Source: an uncultured Acetatifactor sp.
Lineage (GTDB): Bacteria > Bacillota > Clostridia > Lachnospirales > Lachnospiraceae
Length of the DNA: 64,000 bases
Direction: 5' to 3'
Assembly (NCBI GenBank): GCA_910586215.1
Contig: CAJUGH010000005.1
Span: forward strand, 108,000 to 171,999
Shown here: positions 52,842-62,026 of the stretch, piece after piece
Layout of the letters: each line of letters begins with the position of its first letter
Numbering within the stretch: the first letter of the stretch is position 1
Notes under the pieces: model-generated
The model's database searches: none
Seen by the model: only the letters and a program-made list of their open reading frames with translations
What the model was told of the DNA's origin: nothing
Made by a program: the position numbers and the translations under genes

Positions 52842-54515
52842 ATGACGCCATCGGAAATATGGGGGGAAGTAAAACAAAAAGTGAAACGTAAGTGGAAGCT
52901 TGCCTTCTTATCAGCAGTCTGTGTGGGACTGCTGGTTCACATGCCTGTCATGCTGTCGGACATACCCAACCATGACGGCCTGGACAGCATGTATTTTGAT
53001 CAGAACATGATTACCTCAGGCCGGTGGTTTTTGTCGGTGGCATGCGGTTTTTCCTCCTATTATACCCTGCCCTGGCTGATTGGCCTGCTGGGGCTGCTGT
53101 TCCTGGGGGTGGCTGCCGCTGTGCTGGTGGAACTGCTGGAGGTGGAGAAGGGGTGGGCTGTGGCAGCCTGTAGCGGTCTGCTGGTAACCTTCCCGGCACT
53201 GGCCTCCACCTTTGCTTATGTGTTTACCCTGGACGGTTATATGATGGCCCTGCTGCTTGCCCTGCTTGCCGTGCTATGTACCAAAAAGTATGAAAAAGGG
53301 TTCCTGGCAGGTGGTGTCTGCCTGGCTTTCAGCCTGGGGATCTACCAGGGTTATCTCGCCTTTGCCATGATTCTGTCCCTGTATGCGGTGGTGATGCGGT
53401 GGGCAGGCGGGGAGTCCTGGCAGAAGAAGGTCAGGCATACACTCCATTATCTTTATATGGGGGTACTGGGGGCAGTTCTGTACTATGGGCTGCTCCAGGT
53501 GCTTCTGGTACTCCAGGGAAAGGAACTGGACACTTACCAGGGCATAAACGGCATGGAACTAGGCATCGCTTCCCGGACAGGGGGAATATTTCCTGCACTG
53601 GCGGGGATGTACCGGGACTTTGCAGCCTTCAGCCTAAAGGGGAATGTGGTCTTTCACAACTGGATATCCCTGGCAGCACTGGTTTTGCTGGGGGTGGCGG
53701 CTGTCTTCTGGGGGTCTGCCAGCCTCCACAGCAGAAAAGGCTGGAAGAATCCGGGATTTTTCGCTATAATGGGAGTGGCGCTTGTGATGCTGCCGCTTGT
53801 GACGAATATTGTGCTGCTGATATCGCCGGATGTGACCTATCATCTGCTGCTGCGCTACCAATGGGTGCTTTTCCCCATAGGACTGGTGGCAATTGTAGGA
53901 CAGAAGGATCCTGATGGAGAAGGCGCAGAAGGTGGACTGGGTACGGGGAAGACTGGGAAGGGGAGAACATCCAGGGAAGCATCTGAACAGGGGACAACAG
54001 GGAAGCGGGTATCTGGAGGGAAAATATCCAGCCAGGGAATGCGCCGTATTCTATGGGAATGGACGGCCCTTGTGGCGGCGCATGTCCTGGTGTTTTTCTA
54101 TGGGGTTACGGACAATATCGGATATTCCAACCTGCAGAAGCGGTACGAGAAGACATATGCCTACTGTGTGCGCCTGCTGGACCGGATCGAGCAGACGGAA
54201 GGGTATTACACGGGGATACCCATTGCCATGGTAGGGGTGGTGGGGGATGAGCCGTATCCGGTGACGGATATTACCCTGCCGGTCACAGGGAATATGATCG
54301 GGCTCGGGGGAGATATTCTGCTGTACAGGGGGGATAATTACCGGGAATTCATCCGGCATTATCTGGGGGCTACCTTGAATATCCTGCCCCCGGAGGCTAT
54401 GGCTGAGATGTATGATACGCAGGAATATGTGGACATGGATTCTTTTCCCGGCGAGGATTCCATACGGATTATCGATGGAATTATGTATATTAAAACAGAA
54501 AACCGGGAGCGCTGA
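52842..54515 (+). CDS. GtrII-type glucosyltransferase-domain membrane protein
   Basis: 557 residues, around ten membrane helices. NHDGLDSMYFDQNMITSGRWF after the first helix is the GtrII active-loop pattern; YTLDGYMMALLL-like and LGIYQGYLAFA segments parallel the protein at 41031-42914. A cytoplasmic insert of about 45 residues (near 365-410) is low complexity and rich in Gly, Lys, Ser and Thr, comparable to the inserts in the paralogue. AAGGAG precedes the ATG. The following gene is GtrB-like, the classical gtrB/gtrII pairing for side-chain addition. Confidence 0.77.
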   Translation: MTPSEIWGEVKQKVKRKWKLAFLSAVCVGLLVHMPVMLSDIPNHDGLDSMYFDQNMITSGRWFLSVACGFSSYYTLPWLIGLLGLLFLGVAAAVLVELLEVEKGWAVAACSGLLVTFPALASTFAYVFTLDGYMMALLLALLAVLCTKKYEKGFLAGGVCLAFSLGIYQGYLAFAMILSLYAVVMRWAGGESWQKKVRHTLHYLYMGVLGAVLYYGLLQVLLVLQGKELDTYQGINGMELGIASRTGGIFPALAGMYRDFAAFSLKGNVVFHNWISLAALVLLGVAAVFWGSASLHSRKGWKNPGFFAIMGVALVMLPLVTNIVLLISPDVTYHLLLRYQWVLFPIGLVAIVGQKDPDGEGAEGGLGTGKTGKGRTSREASEQGTTGKRVSGGKISSQGMRRILWEWTALVAAHVLVFFYGVTDNIGYSNLQKRYEKTYAYCVRLLDRIEQTEGYYTGIPIAMVGVVGDEPYPVTDITLPVTGNMIGLGGDILLYRGDNYREFIRHYLGATLNILPPEAMAEMYDTQEYVDMDSFPGEDSIRIIDGIMYIKTENRER

Positions 54516-54553
54516 CCTGACACGGAAGGCGCGGGATTGGTTAGGAGAAAGCG

Positions 54554-55519
54554 ATGGCGGTATTATCAATTGTTTTGCCGGCTTATAACGAGGAACAGAA
54601 TATAGCCAATACGGCAATGGTCCTGGATGAATTGCTCACAGAACATGAAATTGCCTATGAACTGGTGTTTATCAGCGATGGCTCCAGGGACGGCACTTTC
54701 CAGGAGATTAGGAAGGCCGCAGAGGCCAATCCCCGGGTCAAGGGGGCAGAGTTCTCCAGGAACTTCGGCAAGGAGGCAGGTATTTTCGCCGGACTGGAGT
54801 TGGCAGAGGGGGATGCAGTGATCGTCATGGACTGTGACCTGCAGCATCCACCCTCTGTGATCCCTGAGATGTGGAAACTGTGGCGGCAGGGGGCCGAAGT
54901 GGTGGAGGGCATCAAGACGAGCCGGGGGAAGGAAAGTCTGGGACATAAACTTTCAGCGGGCCTGTTTTACAGGATTATGAGCAGACTGATCAAGATGGAC
55001 ATGAATGCCTCTTCGGATTTCAAACTGTTGGACCGGAAGGTGGTAGACGTGCTTCTGGCCCTTCCGGAGCGCAACACATTTTTCCGGGCCTTGAGCTTCT
55101 GGGCGGGTTTCCGGACCGAGACGGTGCAGTATGAGGTACAGGAGCGGCAGTTTGGCCAGAGCAAGTGGTCTTTCTGGAGTCTGATGAAATATGCCATATC
55201 CAATGCCACCTCCTTTAGTACCCTGCCCTTGCAGATGGTAACGGTGATGGGGGTGATCTCCATCCTGTTCAGTGTGGTCCTGGCCATCCAGACCCTGGTC
55301 AAGTTCCTGACAGGGACGGCTGTGGAGGGGTTCACCACGGTGATCCTGCTGATCTTGATCATCGGGGGATTCCTAATGCTGAGCCTGGGGGTCATCGGAC
55401 ATTATATTGCCAGGATATATGAGGAGGTGAAGGGTAGGCCCAAGTATATTATCAGCCAGGTCACTGAGAATGTGCAGGGGGATGTGATGGGGGCCTGGAA
55501 AAGGCGCCCGCCCAGGTAA
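54554..55519 (+). CDS. GT2 glycosyltransferase, GtrB-like
   Basis: 321 residues. SIVLPAYNEEQNIANTA, ISDGSRDGT, EFSRNFGKEAGIFAGL and the metal/donor motif VMDCDLQHPP are all intact, with two C-terminal membrane helices (about 230-290) and the closing IGHYIARIYEEVKGRPKYI. This is the GtrB/DPM1-like bactoprenol-phosphate glucosyltransferase layout; it would charge undecaprenyl phosphate for the GtrII-type protein encoded just upstream. TAGGAG precedes the start. Confidence 0.88.
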   Translation: MAVLSIVLPAYNEEQNIANTAMVLDELLTEHEIAYELVFISDGSRDGTFQEIRKAAEANPRVKGAEFSRNFGKEAGIFAGLELAEGDAVIVMDCDLQHPPSVIPEMWKLWRQGAEVVEGIKTSRGKESLGHKLSAGLFYRIMSRLIKMDMNASSDFKLLDRKVVDVLLALPERNTFFRALSFWAGFRTETVQYEVQERQFGQSKWSFWSLMKYAISNATSFSTLPLQMVTVMGVISILFSVVLAIQTLVKFLTGTAVEGFTTVILLILIIGGFLMLSLGVIGHYIARIYEEVKGRPKYIISQVTENVQGDVMGAWKRRPPR

Positions 55520-55556
55520 GACATTTATAATAAGATAAATCGATGGAGGAAAAAAC

Positions 55557-56699
55557 ATGATAACATTTAACAGGCCACCTTATGTGGAGACAGCCATGGA
55601 TTACATCCAGGAGTGCGTGAAGAGCCAGAAGATATGTGGGGACGGCGCCTATACGAAAAAGTGTAACCAGTGGATAGAGGACAGGACAGGCACGGCCAAA
55701 TGCCTGCTGACCACTTCCTGCACCCATGCCACAGAGATGGCGGCACTGCTCTGTGACATCCAACCAGGAGACGAAGTCATTATGCCTTCTTTTACATTTG
55801 TCTCCACGGCAGATGCCTTTGTGCTGCGGGGTGGGGTCCCCGTGTTTGTGGACATCAGGCCGGATACCATGAACATAGACGAGAAACGGATAGAAGCAGC
55901 TATCACTGAGCGGACGAAGGCCATTGTCCCGGTTCACTATGCAGGGGTATCCTGTGAGATGGATACCATCATGGACATTGCGGCCAGGCATCATCTGATG
56001 GTCATTGAGGATGCTGCCCAGGGAATCCTGTCCCTGTACAAGGGGAAAGCCCTGGGCACATTCGGGGATTTTGGATGCTTCAGTTTCCATGAGACCAAGA
56101 ATTACAGCATGGGAGAGGGAGGTGCCCTGCTGATCCGGGACGAACGGTATGTGGAGGAAGCGGAAGTGATCCGGGAGAAGGGTACCAACCGCAGCAAATA
56201 TTTTAGGGGACAGATTGATAAGTATACCTGGGTGAATTACGGATCTTCCTATCTGCCCAGCGACATGAATGCGGCCTATCTCTATGCCCAGCTGGAGATT
56301 GCAGATGAGATCAATGAAGCCAGGCTGGCCCTGTGGAACCGCTACTATGGGAACCTCCTTCCCCTGGCGCAGGCAGGGAAGATAGAACTTCCCGTGGTGC
56401 CGGAGGGCTGTGTGCACAATGCCCATATGTTCTACATCAAGGCAAAGGATATTGAGGAGAGAACGGCGTTCATAGAGTACTTGAAAGAGAACGGGATCAT
56501 GTCCGTGTTCCATTATATTCCGCTGCACACTGCGCCTGCGGGACTGAAGTTCGGAAGGTTCCACGGGGAGGATGTGTATACCACCAAGGAGAGCGAGCGC
56601 CTGGCCAGGCTTCCCATGTATTATGGGCTGACGGAGGATCAGGTGGATCAGATCTGCAGTGTCATCGGGAAGTTCTATGGCTGCCCGGTTACAGGCTAA
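55557..56699 (+). CDS. wecE: dTDP-4-amino-4,6-dideoxygalactose transaminase (WecE/RffA)
   Basis: 380 residues. Matches WecE along its whole length: MITFNRPPYVETAMDYIQEC, CGDGAYTKKCNQWIE, MPSFTFVSTADAFVLRGG, FVDIRPDTMNIDE, PVHYAGVSCEMDTIM, CFSFHETKNYSMGEGGA with PLP lysine K181, EKGTNRSKYFRGQIDKYTW and FHYIPLHTAPAG. It converts dTDP-4-keto-6-deoxyglucose into dTDP-Fuc4N. RmlA and RmlB, which make its substrate, are not in the window. GGAGG precedes ATG 55557. Confidence 0.93.
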   Translation: MITFNRPPYVETAMDYIQECVKSQKICGDGAYTKKCNQWIEDRTGTAKCLLTTSCTHATEMAALLCDIQPGDEVIMPSFTFVSTADAFVLRGGVPVFVDIRPDTMNIDEKRIEAAITERTKAIVPVHYAGVSCEMDTIMDIAARHHLMVIEDAAQGILSLYKGKALGTFGDFGCFSFHETKNYSMGEGGALLIRDERYVEEAEVIREKGTNRSKYFRGQIDKYTWVNYGSSYLPSDMNAAYLYAQLEIADEINEARLALWNRYYGNLLPLAQAGKIELPVVPEGCVHNAHMFYIKAKDIEERTAFIEYLKENGIMSVFHYIPLHTAPAGLKFGRFHGEDVYTTKESERLARLPMYYGLTEDQVDQICSVIGKFYGCPVTG

Positions 56700-56825
56700 G
56701 GGGTGCAGGGTAGGCTGCAAAGATCCTGGGAAGCGTGGCTGTGGTATGCCCGACATATGCCGGGAAGCAGGAAAACAGGTTATGGCAGTCCCAGGTAACT
56801 TGATGAAACGGCGGGGATAGGGTAT

Positions 56826-58157
56826 ATGAAGAAAGTGGCCGGTGTATTTTGCAGGGCCGGAAAGGGCATCCTGCTGATAGGTTTCAGCATCCAGATAATC
56901 CTGGGGCTTGTCTGGATGTGCTGTAATATTATAGAAGGACAGAAATTTGGCGCACCTTCCGGCTGGCTCTATCCGTTCCTGCTTCGGGTGGTGGGGGATG
57001 GGGTATGGATACTGTATCTTCTGCAGCTAGGCCTGGCGTATTATGCGGCCAGGAGATTCCTGGCGCCTTTGCTCCCTGGGGGGATTTTCTGGAGGATCTG
57101 GGGTAGTCTGGCACTGCTTACCATTCCCATGGCATTGCAGTGCCATATGGCGGCACTGCCTTACTCAGCCGTAAGTTCCCTGTTCCTATTGGAACTGTGT
57201 TCCTGCCGTAAGATGTTCCAGGGCGGTAATCTGGTAAGGGAAACAGCAGCAGGGGCAGCCTGCTGGCTGATCCTTTGGGCACTGCTGCCGGAGTATGGAC
57301 TGTTTGGGGCGGTCCCCCTGGTACTGACACTGCTGGTACAGTGCGGGATGCGTCCGGGGGAAGGAAAACGTGTGGTGGCAGGGTGTCTGGTAGTGGCCGC
57401 CTTCGGGGGAATCCTGGGAGGACTACAGGGACTGCTTCCTGCCCCTGCCGGGCGGAAGGTCACATGGGAGCAGGCCCTGGCCAGCCGTTTTGCCTGGCCC
57501 AATCTGTGGAATGATTCCCAGGCGTGGCCGTCGGATCTGGCAGAGGCCGCCGGGAATTGTGTATGGGAAGCTTCCGCTACACCTGGGCAGATGGAGCAGA
57601 TCTTGTTTCCTGTCATAGACGAAGCCGCCGGGGAAGTGGCCGGAGAGTTCTATGTGAAAATGGCACAGATTGCCTGGCAGAAGGACAAGACCCGGATTAT
57701 GAAGGAGATTGTCTGGGATGTGCTGGGATATGGGGCAGCACCTGCAATCTTACAATTGCAGCTTACCGCCAGGGGATATGATTCTTACTCTGGCAGGAAT
57801 TATGAGATTATGTTCCTGCATACACCAGTCCTTGCGAAATACTATGTGGCTTACGCCTGCTGGTGGTTTGTGGCGGCGCTGGGTGTGGGGCTTCTGGCAG
57901 GCGTGGCAGGATGTCTGGAAGGGAGACTGGGACCAGGCCGGGGAAAGCTGTACTTTGCCGGTGTGTGTGTGGTATCTGCCGGGGGCATGATCCTGGCCTA
58001 TACCATGCGGGGGGCAGGTATGATGGATTACAAGTGTACGGTGTCAATATTGGAATTATGGATGGCCTGGGTGCTGTCCGGTATGGGAGTATCCGATGGG
58101 GGAAGAGAAGATCTGGGTGCATCCTGTTGTTCCACGGGACGAAGCCATGAAAAGTAA
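56826..58157 (+). CDS. Multi-pass membrane protein of unknown family
   Basis: 443 residues, about ten membrane helices. Not recognised. A first outer loop is short (EGQKFGAPSGWLYPF); a larger extracytoplasmic region of about 130 residues (roughly 210-340) lies between helices, with WEASATPGQMEQILFPVIDE and RGYDSYSGRNYEIMFLHTP. No acidic GT-C-type motif is obvious, so it may be an accessory or structural membrane component. It is followed by the DUF6044 gene with a long overlap or, if that gene starts later, an 11-bp overlap. Confidence 0.62.
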   Translation: MKKVAGVFCRAGKGILLIGFSIQIILGLVWMCCNIIEGQKFGAPSGWLYPFLLRVVGDGVWILYLLQLGLAYYAARRFLAPLLPGGIFWRIWGSLALLTIPMALQCHMAALPYSAVSSLFLLELCSCRKMFQGGNLVRETAAGAACWLILWALLPEYGLFGAVPLVLTLLVQCGMRPGEGKRVVAGCLVVAAFGGILGGLQGLLPAPAGRKVTWEQALASRFAWPNLWNDSQAWPSDLAEAAGNCVWEASATPGQMEQILFPVIDEAAGEVAGEFYVKMAQIAWQKDKTRIMKEIVWDVLGYGAAPAILQLQLTARGYDSYSGRNYEIMFLHTPVLAKYYVAYACWWFVAALGVGLLAGVAGCLEGRLGPGRGKLYFAGVCVVSAGGMILAYTMRGAGMMDYKCTVSILELWMAWVLSGMGVSDGGREDLGASCCSTGRSHEK

Positions 58158-60087
58158 CAGGAAGAAGACAGGAAGGTCCGGCAGGAAAGGCCTGGTTCTG
58201 GCAGGGAAAGCTGGCTGGAGGCATGCAGGGAGGAAGAGGGGCTGGGACAGGTTCTGGTTCTGGGCAGGATTTTGTGGTGTGCTGTTCCTGCTGGTGCCCT
58301 GTCTGGTGCTCCAGGAAGAAGCAATCTTTACCTACCATGACCAGCTTGACGGGGAACTGATAGCGTATCTGCTCCAGGCCAGGCACCTTTTCCAGGGGGA
58401 TATTCTGCCGGAATTCATGAATGGTGCTTCCAAGACGGCACTTACCATGCCGGCTCCAGGTTGTGTGTTGTTTTTCCTGGGGGGAGACGGCCTTGGGGGA
58501 TTGATGGCCATGATGTTGCTGGGCCATGCAGTAGGATATCTGGGCATGTATCTGCTGGTGCGGGAATTTACAGGAAAGGCCTGGGCAGGTATGGTGGCAG
58601 GGGGATTGTACGGCAGTCTGCCCTTCCTGCCGGTATATGGACTGTCCCAGTTCGGGATTCCCTTGCTGTTCTGGTGTGTGCTCCAGCTTGAAAAGGGGAA
58701 ACACAGGTTTTTTGCCTATGTATATACGGCTGTATACACGTTGTGTTCTTCCCTGGTCCTGGTGGGGTTCGGACTGCTGGGCATGGGGATGATATGGATG
58801 ATAGGACGGCTGGCTGGCCGGCGGTTCTGGGGAACCAGGTTACAGGAGAGGAAAAGCATGGGAGGAACCCGGAATGGGCTGTGCCATGTGTTTGCAGCAT
58901 GGCAGTTGATGCTGGGTCTGTACCTTGTGATGAATTTCCGGCTGCTGGGACAGATGCTTGGCCTGGGGGAAGCAGTTATATCCCATAAGGCAGAGTATGT
59001 GCGGACGGCGATTCCTTTCTGGGAGACTTTTTGGCAGGGCCTCACACAGGGTGGGCAGCACAGTGTAGATTACCATGGCCTGCTTACGCTGGTGACCATA
59101 GGGATCCTGGTGGCAGGCTGTCTGGTATGGCTTCTACATGGAAGGAGGGAATGTGGGGGAGCGCCATTTCCGGAAGGAGTGGAGCGCCTGGCAAGGGTGG
59201 TCTTAGGCTGTATGGGCTGGAACCTGCTTTTCTCCCTGGCGGCGGCCTTCTGGGATAGCGCCCTGGGGGTGGGGATACGGAATACCCTGTCTGCTCTGGG
59301 AGCCTTTCAACTGGAGAGATTGCTTTGGATCTCACCGGCACTGTGGTATCTGGCTTTTGGATCTGCCCTTTGCCTGCTGGCAGAACTTGTAAGATGGGGA
59401 CTTTGCCTGCCAGCGGATAAGGAACTGGAAGGGCAGAAGCAAAACAGGAGAATCCTTCGGCGGCTGGTAGCCTGTGGCCTTACGCTGGCGGTCTGTGGAG
59501 TGGTGGGAATCACAGCCCTGCGGATCCTTCTGGCAGGAGATGTGAAATCCAACATCCAGAAGCTGCGGAATCCGGAATATGGCCTTATGAGTTTTGGGGA
59601 GTATTACGGACTGGGCGTGATGGAGCAGGTAGAGGATTTTTTGCGGGAGTGTACCGGCCAGGAGATGGCAGACTATCGTGTGGTGAGCCTGGGGGTGGAT
59701 CCTGCAGCGGCATTGTACCATGGCTTTTACTGTCTGGACGGGTATTCCAATCATTATTCCCTGGCCTACAAACATCAGTTCCGCAGGATCCTGGAGCCGG
59801 AACTGGACAAAAGTGAGTATCTGAGGGATTATTTTGACGGCTGGGGAAACAGGTGTTATCTGTTTAGCGCCGAATGCCCTGGCTATTACACCATAGAAAA
59901 GGGTGGTTTCGCTTTCCAGTCTTATGAACTGGATGTTCAGGCGCTGAAGGAACTGGGAGGGAATTACCTGTTTGCGGCAGCCCCTATCCTGAATGCACAG
60001 GAACAGGGGCTTGTGCTGATGCGGGAGGAGCCTTTTGAGACAGAAGGAAGTTATTACCGCATATTTGTATATGGGATAAGCAGATGA
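58096..60087 (+). CDS. DUF6044 family large membrane protein
   Basis: 663 residues, about a dozen membrane helices. The loop after the first helix reads EEAIFTYHDQLDGELIAYLLQ, matching DUF6044/YfhO-like proteins with an acidic GT-C-type site, followed by FLGGDGLGGLMAMML and FGDYYGLG-like outer-domain elements (SFGEYYGLGVMEQVEDFL, DGYSNHYSLAYKHQFR). ATG 58096 has GGGAG six bases upstream; ATG 58147 would shorten it by 17 residues and reduce overlap with the previous gene. Proposed to glycosylate a lipid-linked or surface polymer. Confidence 0.75.
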   Translation: MGEEKIWVHPVVPRDEAMKSNRKKTGRSGRKGLVLAGKAGWRHAGRKRGWDRFWFWAGFCGVLFLLVPCLVLQEEAIFTYHDQLDGELIAYLLQARHLFQGDILPEFMNGASKTALTMPAPGCVLFFLGGDGLGGLMAMMLLGHAVGYLGMYLLVREFTGKAWAGMVAGGLYGSLPFLPVYGLSQFGIPLLFWCVLQLEKGKHRFFAYVYTAVYTLCSSLVLVGFGLLGMGMIWMIGRLAGRRFWGTRLQERKSMGGTRNGLCHVFAAWQLMLGLYLVMNFRLLGQMLGLGEAVISHKAEYVRTAIPFWETFWQGLTQGGQHSVDYHGLLTLVTIGILVAGCLVWLLHGRRECGGAPFPEGVERLARVVLGCMGWNLLFSLAAAFWDSALGVGIRNTLSALGAFQLERLLWISPALWYLAFGSALCLLAELVRWGLCLPADKELEGQKQNRRILRRLVACGLTLAVCGVVGITALRILLAGDVKSNIQKLRNPEYGLMSFGEYYGLGVMEQVEDFLRECTGQEMADYRVVSLGVDPAAALYHGFYCLDGYSNHYSLAYKHQFRRILEPELDKSEYLRDYFDGWGNRCYLFSAECPGYYTIEKGGFAFQSYELDVQALKELGGNYLFAAAPILNAQEQGLVLMREEPFETEGSYYRIFVYGISR

Positions 60088-60132
60088 GAAGGGGTATGTC
60101 CCTCTTGAGAAGACGGACCGTGGAAAAACAGT

Positions 60133-62022
60133 ATGGAACAAAATAGTAGGGGTTGCCAGGGGACTGCGAGGTGGAAGATGTCTGTAGGAAGCAGGACGGG
60201 GAAAAAGCGGGGCCAGGACGATTCTGGCCGGTCAGGGAGCATCTGGAAGGGGAAGTGGGCAGAAAGTGTAGCAATCTGCCTGTGCCTGCTTCTTCTTGGC
60301 CTGTTTGTATCCTGCAAGGAAGGGTTCCATATGGATGAACTGCTCAGTTTTGAACTGGCAAACGCAAGGTTCAATCCCTGGATTGTCACTACCCAGCCGG
60401 AAGGACGCCTGGCCAAATTTGTGCGCAACGAAATAGATGGGGAGACATTTGGCGAGACCATTGGGAATCTTGTGGAGACAGTGAAGGATGTGATAGAGAA
60501 CCGGGGAGCCAGCAAGCTTCTCACCTACCAGGCAGATGTCTATGAGGAGCCGGTGTGGATCACGGCAGAGCAGTTTAAGGACTATATCACTGTGGATAAA
60601 AAGGATGCCTTCCAGTATCTTTCAGTCTATTTTAATGTGAAGGATGACAACCACCCGCCCCTGCATTTTATGGTGCTGCATACCATATCCTCCCTGTTCC
60701 GGGGACAGGCAAAGCCCTGGATGGGATGTGTGATCAATCTGGCCGCAATGGCGGCGGTGATGGCATTGCTCATGGGATTAGGCCGGATGCTTGCGGAAGC
60801 AGGTGGATGTAGGGAGGAAGGAAGGAAGCGGATGATAGGACTGTGCTGCGGACTTCTGTATGGATTGTCCTGCGGGGCAGTGGCTACGACACTGCTGATC
60901 CGCATGTATGGGTTGTTGACACTGTGGTGTGTGGCATATTTCTATTTGATTCTGCAAAAATGGCGGGACAGGGCATTTGACAGGCACAATATCCGTTTGG
61001 TCCTTGTGACCCTTCTGGGCTTCTGGACGCAGTATTTTTTCCTGTTTTACTGTATATTGCTGGCGGGGACAGTGTGCGTGCTGCTGTTTCGGGAGAAGCG
61101 GATGGGGGAATTGTTACGCTTTGTACGTTCCATGGCGATAGCGGCTGTGGTGGGAGTGGCAGTGTTCCCTTTTGCCATCCAGGATGTGTTCTCCAGCGGA
61201 AGAGGGGTGGAGGCCTTGCAGAACCTGGGAACAGGCTTTGCCGGTTATGGGGAGAGGCTGGCTGCTTTTCTGGGAATCCTGGAGGAGAGGACTTTCGGAG
61301 TGCCCTTCTGGGCGCTGTTGTGTATCCTGGCGGTATTGGTATTGGCGGGAAGAGGGCAGAAGAAATTAGATTTCCAACGGGAGAAGAAAGCAGTAAGAGA
61401 ACCAGGGCCGTCTTCCGGGAAGGGGGCTTATATCTGGATGCTTGTCCTTCCCGTGGCAGGGTATTTCCTGCTGGCGGCCAGGATGTCACCTTATCTGGTG
61501 GACCGTTATATGATGCCGGTATTTCCCTTTGTGATTCTCTGGGGCGTCCTGTTGCTGTACGGGCTGTTATCGGCACTGGAAGGGCGTTATCCTTCCCTGC
61601 GGTGCAGGAAGATTCACGCAGTCATTTTCCTGGCTGTAGTCCTGCTGCAGGTCTGGGGGCTTTGGCAATATGATGGGAGTTACCTTTACCGGGGATATGC
61701 CTTGCAGTCAGGTATCGCAAGACCGGATTATTCCTGCATCTGCATTTATGATGGTGTGGGGTATTATGAAAATCTGCCAGAGTTTACAGTCTATGAAAGG
61801 TCACTGCTTCTTACCTTTGGCCAATTGGAAAACAGGAAGGACAGGGAGAGCATCCGGGAACTGGACAAAGTGGCGGTGCTGGTAAAGCCGGGAAATGGCT
61901 ACGATGACCTGCAGGTGCTGGAACTTTTGGAAGAGGAGTATGGATTTAGGCTGGAAAGTATGGGCATGCGGGAAAAAGGCCCCCATGGGGACATGATATA
62001 TTTTATGCGAAAGGATATGTAG
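60133..62022 (+). CDS. GT39/GT-C-like glycosyltransferase
   Basis: 629 residues. After a basic cytoplasmic tail the first helix ends in KEGFHMDELLSFELANARF, placing the acidic pair used by GT39/PMT-type enzymes in the first outer loop; DDNHPPLHFMVLHTISSLF is the second conserved loop. Ten or more helices follow. The loop between includes an inserted domain of about 100 residues (FVRNEIDGETFGETIGNL). ATG 60133 has a weak ribosome site; ATG 60178 with GAGGTG just upstream is an alternative. Likely uses an undecaprenyl-phosphate sugar. Confidence 0.72.
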   Translation: MEQNSRGCQGTARWKMSVGSRTGKKRGQDDSGRSGSIWKGKWAESVAICLCLLLLGLFVSCKEGFHMDELLSFELANARFNPWIVTTQPEGRLAKFVRNEIDGETFGETIGNLVETVKDVIENRGASKLLTYQADVYEEPVWITAEQFKDYITVDKKDAFQYLSVYFNVKDDNHPPLHFMVLHTISSLFRGQAKPWMGCVINLAAMAAVMALLMGLGRMLAEAGGCREEGRKRMIGLCCGLLYGLSCGAVATTLLIRMYGLLTLWCVAYFYLILQKWRDRAFDRHNIRLVLVTLLGFWTQYFFLFYCILLAGTVCVLLFREKRMGELLRFVRSMAIAAVVGVAVFPFAIQDVFSSGRGVEALQNLGTGFAGYGERLAAFLGILEERTFGVPFWALLCILAVLVLAGRGQKKLDFQREKKAVREPGPSSGKGAYIWMLVLPVAGYFLLAARMSPYLVDRYMMPVFPFVILWGVLLLYGLLSALEGRYPSLRCRKIHAVIFLAVVLLQVWGLWQYDGSYLYRGYALQSGIARPDYSCICIYDGVGYYENLPEFTVYERSLLLTFGQLENRKDRESIRELDKVAVLVKPGNGYDDLQVLELLEEEYGFRLESMGMREKGPHGDMIYFMRKDM

Positions 62023-62026
62023 GACT

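Noticed and set aside
55461..56756. 431-residue minus-strand frame
   Set aside because: Lies opposite wecE, whose identity is certain along its whole length.
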